Shown piece after piece: positions 57,936-64,000 of a DNA stretch of 64,000 bases. Origin of the DNA: Plantago major. Its lineage: Eukaryota > Streptophyta > Magnoliopsida > Lamiales > Plantaginaceae. The notes under the pieces were generated by a model. The model saw only the letters and a list, made by a program, of their open reading frames with translations, had not been told where the DNA came from and did not search any database. Numbering within the stretch: position 1 is the first letter of the stretch; every line of letters starts with the position of its first letter. Made by a program: the position numbers and the translations under genes. The stretch lies in assembly GCA_026545765.1 (NCBI GenBank), contig JAIFAC010000209.1, forward strand, positions 1-64,000. The letters are read 5' to 3'.

Positions 57936-60900
57936 TCAGTCTGCAAATTTCCTATCTCCAATCCTTTTGATGTCATCAGAATAATCATAGAGAAGTGTTC
58001 TGACGAGCATCTCAAAGGTCTCCGCAAATCCACAGACTTCTTTATAGGTTTTGGTAGGATTTTTCTTGACAAAATGTTTGACCCATAGGTACTTTCCCCA
58101 CTTCCAGGCATGCTCTATTCTAATATCTGAAAGCTTGAAGTATTCGTAGATAATCCTCAGATATCTGATGTCACCCTTGTATTGATCTTCAGTTAGATAG
58201 AACGATTCATAGGGTTCTACAAATGAAGTCTTTCTCTTGCTGCTCGTGATATTCGAATTCGCACATCATCCGCTTTCCATATGGACATTCATCAGAGAGG
58301 TCCTTTCTCATGGCTTCAGTTCTCTTGACAACGTCAAAATCCAACCAGGCTTTAATGTGATTGTTGTTGATCAAGGTTGGCTTATCTTTTCTCGATGCCA
58401 TAAGTTGTTTATGGATTGGTTCTGGAAATCTTGAATTTACCAATAGATGCTTAAGTTCCAGAATCCAATAGCCATTTTTCTGATTGATGCACCTGTAGAC
58501 AGAGGAATCATTGTCATTCTTCACATACTCTATTTCGCTTCTATCGGCGAGTGGAAGTCGACTTTGTCTTTGCTCAGCCTCAACTGCTCCTTCTTTGTCT
58601 TGAATTCTCTTTGGGTTGTTGCTTGAAGAACCACCGATAGACTTGGTATTTCAGAGGGTGTTTTAGGCTAGGGCTTTGCAGCCTATGGGCCCGCTTAGGC
58701 TTTCAATTTTCCTTTTCTTGTGAAGAGGAGCTTCATCTTCATCAGTTTCCTCATCATCATCAAGATTAAATCTTGTGTGAGTTTTACAGCCTTCTTCATT
58801 GCCCAGGGACTTGATTTGACCTTCTTCTTCTTCTTCAGAAGATTCATCAATCCCTTTAACTTGTCTTCTCCTTGGAGCCTTGGTACTCCTTGGAGGTTTC
58901 GTGCTATGGCCCTTGTTATCATTTTAGTTCCTTCAAGGGTTTCTGGGAAGCAGCAACTATTTGCAAAGCAGCCTGGCTTGAGGAGGGTTCATTGATTCTA
59001 AGTGGTGGCTGGGAAGTTTTCATGTTTCTTCTTCCTTTCTGAGCCGCACCAGCTCCAGATCTCTTCTTGTTTTCTTCTCCTTCTTCCCATTCCCCCTGAC
59101 TTTGAGGTCCAGATTTGTACATTCTTTCCCCCTTAGTCATTGTCATGACTACCTCATAAAGGAATCGAGAGAGTTAAAGTGCCCGTAAATAATTATAGCA
59201 GGACCAACTTCAAGTTCGGCTTTGAGCTCGATTTTGCTTGATAAGTCCATTGTCCTTATCGCTGAGCTCGCAATGGGCCTAGGATGGCATCTCGCTCAAA
59301 GCAGGTAACTTGCCTCTTGAAAGCTTTTTCACTAAAGACGATCATCGCCCCTTATCATTCCTGCATCTTTTCGAGAAATGACTATGCTAGTTGTTCTCTG
59401 AGTGATGAGCTCAAGAACTTTTTCATTTCGAGGGACGAGGCAATTACTTCCTTGTTTTGTGAAGACATCTCCTTTTCGTATGAGCCAAGATTGCACTGTT
59501 CATGTATTCATTGGAGTGGAAATTTGGCAGTTTGTTGAATATTGCAGGAGCAATCAACTTCCTTTTCAAGTGAGAAACCGCTAAATGTTCATTGTGGTGT
59601 TCTGCCAAAGTCATATCTTCTTCATCATCTAAGCAATCAGCCCAGTGATCTTCATCCTCTTGGACATTTCCATCGATTGTATCGAGTCCAAAGAACCATC
59701 TCGTAGATTGGTTTCTTTCCTTTCCGGAGGAGGATGGTACTTCTTTTGAAGATGATGCAGCCTTAGCATCATGCTTGACTTCAGATACTTCTTCAGTATC
59801 GAGTTCTTTGGTGATATCATGCACAGCATCCCATAGCTCTTTAACCTCAGAGTAAGCAATCATTTCTTGTAAGTATTGATCTTGTAGTTGATCAAGCTTG
59901 TCTCTGGATTTAGCTATTTGATCTTCCAGTTGAAGATGGAGCTGTTGTTCTTCTTCCAACAGTTGTCTGAGTTGAGCAGATCTGGTTTGAGTGTTTAATA
60001 TTTTCTGATTGGTTTCTTCAGAAAGCTCAACTACTTGTTCAGTAGTAACTGGGTGTTGGTTAGAAGATGGATGAGTAGATTTATGAGGAGATGGAGACGG
60101 AGATTTCTGTGAAGTCTTCTCAGTGCTTTTCAAGAGTCGAGGCATCATTTCTTAGTGAAATTCCTCCGGTCCCTGGTGCAGGGGCATCATCATCATCCTT
60201 TTTGTCTGTGTCATCCTTTCGGTGATGGTCAGTGGGAGGTTCATCGAAGTCATTTTCGTTTATCTCTTCCTCCTCATCATCTTCAGATACAAGATTGATC
60301 ACTCTAGGAATAGTGATCTTCTGCCCATTAACCTCTTCTTGTTCAGAAGGTATAAATTGCAGAGTTTGGGGCAGGACTGGCTTAAATGCCATTTGTAATC
60401 TTGTCTGACCATCTTCCTGTTCAAAGGCTTGTATCAAATCAGGCGCTACTTCTCTGGAGAAATCCTTATGCAATAGAGTCGCAACTGTGTATCGTTCGGT
60501 AGGGAACATTGCATGGATGTATGTCTCCAAGTCAAGAACTCGTGCTCGTCTGTTTGGTTGATCTGTAATTCTCAATATTTCAGAGAGATTAGAGCATCTT
60601 AACCTTTGCCATTTCTTGAAGCATTTAATGTGCTTTGGCAAGGTGTGAGCTTTGAAGAAGGGAAGTAGGTCCCTTGTCTCAACATTGGGAGCCTGCTCGG
60701 CACTTGTTTGAGCCTGAAAGAAAGAGTTTTGAGTGAGCTTCAAAACTTTGATAGATATATGAGGAGAAGTGTAGTTTAGTTTCTGAGTTACCTGAGTAAG
60801 TACTTCAGGCTCAGAGACTTGTTCTACTGAGACATTTGGTGTCTCAGATATCTTGTTGTGAGGCGGAGAATTGGAAGTCTGGTCCTCATCAACCTTTCTT

Positions 60901-63450
60901 TCTTGAACCTGAGAATTAACATTATCACAATACTTAGGAAATTTTATCAAGAAAACTTTAAGTGACAAGTCAGATATCTGAGAGGTCAATTACCTCCATG
61001 GGAGGCTCAGATACTTGTCTCTCGAGACTTGCGCCTCGAATCTTTTCGTGATGAAGGCCTTGATGCCTCATCAATTTCCATAGTGTGGGATGTCGCAACT
61101 CGTCCCCTTGCACTTCTACTCGAGTGAGCCCGTGAGTAGAAAGCATCAATAATTTAGAGAAGATTTTAGTTAACCCAAGGTGAAGAATATTTATCATCGA
61201 TTTTCATATACCTTCATATTCGAAGGCTCAATGATTCGCTCTTCGTAAACCTTGTTGGTTTCGGTTTTCTTCGCATTTCGCCTTATCTTCCTCTTTCTCG
61301 CTTGGAGCCGTTAGAAACATTTTATTTTAATGATTAAGCACATAAACTTATAATCAAGAAGTGTTATCTTAAGAATCAATTATTACCGTGGCATGTGCTC
61401 GATATCTTAAGAGGCGAGGTCGAGGGAACCTCCTTCTCGCTTCGAGGTGCTTTTCACTTCCTCTTGTTTTGTGTTTCTAACTCAGCTGTAATAAAGAAAT
61501 TTTATGAGTAACAAGATGTATCAAGATAAAAATTTTCACAAGATAAGAGTTAAACCGATCACCACCGAGTAGTTTCAGTCGATTGGTCTCGAACTTGTGA
61601 CCTTTCTATACTTAGGTCTTCTTGTCCCAAAGGCAGCTTTGCTTGAAGTTTCGTACTTCACACCTTTCCCGAGTATGCAACCCGCTTGCCTCCCTCGTTG
61701 ATCATTCGAGTAGATGTCTCAGCTTGATCCTCTCATCGAGTCGAACCGCTCTTTTGCAGGATTTTCTTCAGCATACTGTATTGCTGGTAATTCGAAATGG
61801 AGTTCATTTACCATTTCATCAACCACTTGTGGCTGTTGTGGTTGTTGTGATTGTGGTTGTTGTGGTTGTTCGAAGGCAGGATTAGTCAAGAGAATGTTCT
61901 TCCATTTTTAGATGTGGCATTTCCATCAAAGATTCCGCCAAAGACTAAAATACCACTCATCGTGGCTTTTGAAGTTGTGCGTAAGAAACATTCCCTCGAT
62001 GATGTGTTTGCAAAGAACAACCTTTGCTATAGGTTCAAGAACCTGTGGTGTAGGTTCTTCTTCGATATTTTATCACCGCCATCGTTAAAGAACCTTAGCC
62101 CTCTTTGTTCTTTCTAGGACTTGAGAGATGACTAGTTCATCATCTTCATCGTCAGAGCTCTCATCAGCATTGGGAACTGATTGGTCCATTACTCCTGCGG
62201 TTTCTGCAGATAGGGCTTGGTGTTTTTCACCACTTTTGGCAGCATTTATGAGTTCATCAACAAGGCTTTCCGCATTAGTCGCAACATTTCTGGAAGCAAT
62301 TTCTCTTGCTGAGTCTACTTGTTCAGTAGTTGATAACTATTTTGTAGCATTGATGATTTCATCTGCCTTTATCAGTTCATCGGCAATGCCTGCAGATATC
62401 TGAGAATCGACAACCTCTTTGGGTGTGTCTTCTGATTTGCCAGCAGACTTCTTTCTTGAAGTTCTGGGCTTCTTGGTCGCAACCTTTTCTTCAAATACCT
62501 TTTCAGACTTTCGCTTCTTAGAACCTTTCTGAGACCCAGTAACCTTTTTCATCAAGTTTGTATACTCATATTTGTAGAGTAGGTTACAGTTGGCTATTTC
62601 AAATTGCCTCTCTCGAGCTCAATGCCAAGCTTCTCCAAAGAAGTAGCATATCTTCGCACTATATCCCATCGCGGCCTTTCGCTCACTAGTCCTTTGGCAA
62701 TCTTAGGCTCGAAACCTTGAATTTTCTTCACAAACTTCATGAAGGCGCATTTTCCCAGCTTAAAAGGGTTTTCCAACCTTTGTCTTGTTGATTCAAAGAA
62801 GAACATCATGATCCAACGCTTTCGCTTATCCGTCAAGACCTCCTTGTAGACCATCAAAGCATCTGTGAAGAATGCAAGCCAAGATATCCCAAAGGAACCA
62901 ACAGATGTCCGGTTCGATGTCGAAGCTTGAACTCGTGTATCTGATTTTCAAGATCGTACATCGCCACTGCAGCTTCTTTAACACCTTCAAGGAGTTCATC
63001 ATCCTTGGTGTTTATTTCAAAATCCTTTCCAAGATTTTGAAACTCAAACAACTTACAAAAAGTTGTTAAGTCCGTATGATTTCCTTTCCTCGACCGAGGT
63101 TTTGACAAACACTATTTCAAAGGTTTCAAACACAGAAATAATCCTGGAGTTGTTGTAGAATTCCAACACATCGAGTGATGAAATTCCACTAGGGCGAGCA
63201 GATAGAAAGCCCTTGATTTGTGCCTTTTCAAGCATCAAGAATTAGCTTTCTGTCGGCTTGGTTCTCTATTCCAGCCGTGAGGTATTCCTCAACCATGGCA
63301 CCACCCCAAATCATTCTGTGATTTGAAGTCCAATGGTCAGGATTAAAATCTCCTACGAGTCGGTTGTTCACAATAACCAACTCTGGTGCTTGCTTTTCAA
63401 AGCATCAAGGAGGATTGAGATTTCAGTGTGGTTGAACTTTTAGGGGCCAT
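57936..63450 (-). pseudogene. Sirevirus accessory gene, copy F (complete span)
   Basis: Start ATG 63450 (MAPK...), stop TGA at 57938-57936. GT-AG introns on the minus strand are at about 61563-61489, 61386-61309, about 61214-61145, 60993-60909 and 60791-60714, at the same places as in A and (last three) C. Exon content in order: MLEKAQIKGFLSARPSGISS (63238); LFEFQNLGKDFEINTKDDEL; LGKCAFMKFVKKIQGFEPKI; a Lys-rich linker (SQKGSKKRKSEKV); Gln/Ala-rich repeats; HIKCFKKWQRLRCSNLSEIL (about 60610); an acidic run (SEDDEEEEINENDFDE); a coiled coil (LLEEEQQLHLQLEDQIAKSR, about 59930); HLAVSHLKRKLIAPAIFNKL; a Glu/Lys run; and the C-terminal domain. It is broken by indels. At two introns the 3' splice AG is lost where CAG has become CG. 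The function is unknown. Confidence 0.78.
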
Positions 63451-64000
63451 CTCTTTATATAGTGTAGGGATTTGAAATTGGTGTTTGAAAGAGATTTGAT
63501 TCAGTAATTCTTTGCAGAAAAACTTAATCTTGATTTGCAGAGATTGTAGAAAGTTTTGCAGAGAATCAAGAGAAGGATTTGCTATTTTTGTGCAAGATGA
63601 GTTTTCGGATTAGGCAAAAGTGATTTCCTATGCCAAAATCCTATATATATAGCAGTTGAATCTCAACAGACAAATACATACAAATACATACAAATTGATT
63701 TTGTGTGTACGTATCTGTGATTTGTAAGCAGGCGTGAGCAAAAGCTAGTTCGGCATTAAATGCTTAGTGGGCCATGTCTGAATTTCAATACCACTATTCA
63801 TCGTGGAATTAATTTCCACCGCATGCATCAATCGCTAATTTCATCAAGGGTCACCATTGCTTCTTCAAAGAATGATCACAATCAACAAGTGTAATTGTGC
63901 ACATTTAATGAATTTTGGCTCATAGCTTCTCAATCACGTTGTATGACCAAGAACACCGCTTGCATCCTAATCATTTTATACTTAGGATTTTTCCAAGTTT
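63451..64000 (-). promoter_or_regulatory. Upstream spacer and probable internal promoter of the accessory gene (copy F)
   Basis: A TATA-like CTATATATATAG lies at 63641-63652, about 190 bp before the ATG, at the same spacing as in A and D. A further AT-rich CTATATAAAGAG abuts the ATG. No conserved open frame lies in this stretch. The hairpin array expected from A and D would fall just beyond 64000. Confidence 0.5.

Larger units (their letters stand above)
55845..64000 (-). mobile_element. Sirevirus copy F (3' part; pol outside window)
   Basis: The 3' LTR is 55845-57504, followed by repeated polypurine-tract-like sequence, the complete accessory gene (57936-63450) and its upstream spacer to the window end. 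Orientation follows from the gene and the LTR end types. It is inserted in the 5' LTR of the gypsy element and is thus younger than it. Confidence 0.88.

Overview
The window is transposon-dominated nuclear DNA of a flowering plant, probably a eudicot. The evidence is Sirevirus-type Ty1/copia and Tat-type Ty3/gypsy retrotransposons, CACTA and Helitron DNA transposons, and mariner-like MITEs. I found no ordinary host gene, no tRNA or rRNA gene and no CRISPR array. All coordinates and alignments were made by eye.

Layout. (1) 1-9035: Sirevirus copy A (+), running from the end of pol through an accessory gene to its 3' LTR. It is inserted in the gag of (2) copy B (-), 9036-11420, whose gag start, primer-binding site and 5' LTR remain. 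(3) 11421-12771: older DNA with a probable eroded copia LTR and a TG microsatellite. (4) 12772 to about 46200: a Helitron on the minus strand. Its helicase is split into a C-terminal piece (13040-13160) and the rest (44890-46200) by a CACTA element at 13161-44889, flanked by the 3-bp duplication ACA. (5) Inside that CACTA, 24 bp from its end, lies Sirevirus copy D (-), 13185-41420. D was itself invaded by a second, autonomous-type CACTA (about 16240-22570), by Sirevirus copy C (+, about 22570-27842) and by a 3.56-kb solo gypsy LTR (29175-32737). A gypsy LTR with its flanks (about 41440-43706) sits to the right of D in the same CACTA. (6) 46200-48734: non-coding DNA with a second Helitron scrap and two MITE-like elements. 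(7) 48735-55844: a nearly complete Tat/Retand-like gypsy element (-). (8) 55845-64000: Sirevirus copy F (-), inserted a few bases inside the gypsy 5' LTR. It shows the 3' LTR and the whole accessory gene; its pol lies outside the window.

The most unusual content is the accessory gene shared by all the Sirevirus copies that reach past pol. It lies between pol and the 3' LTR on the sense strand, spans about 5.5 kb, and carries a conserved TATA-like box about 180-190 bp before its ATG. In copies A and F it is interrupted by five short GT-AG introns, three of them also visible in C. The product is hydrophilic, acidic and coiled-coil-rich, with a conserved C-terminal domain and no membrane segment I could see, so it is not a convincing envelope protein. 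Introns in the sense strand of an element that moves through RNA imply either regulated splicing or an independent transcript. An array of four small hairpins just after the pol stop could belong to that regulation.

Most reading frames are broken. Many differences between copies have one form: CAG becomes CGT or CG, and CTG becomes ACG or CG. Because these are CHG methylation contexts in transposon DNA, some of the breaks may be base-calling artefacts rather than decay.
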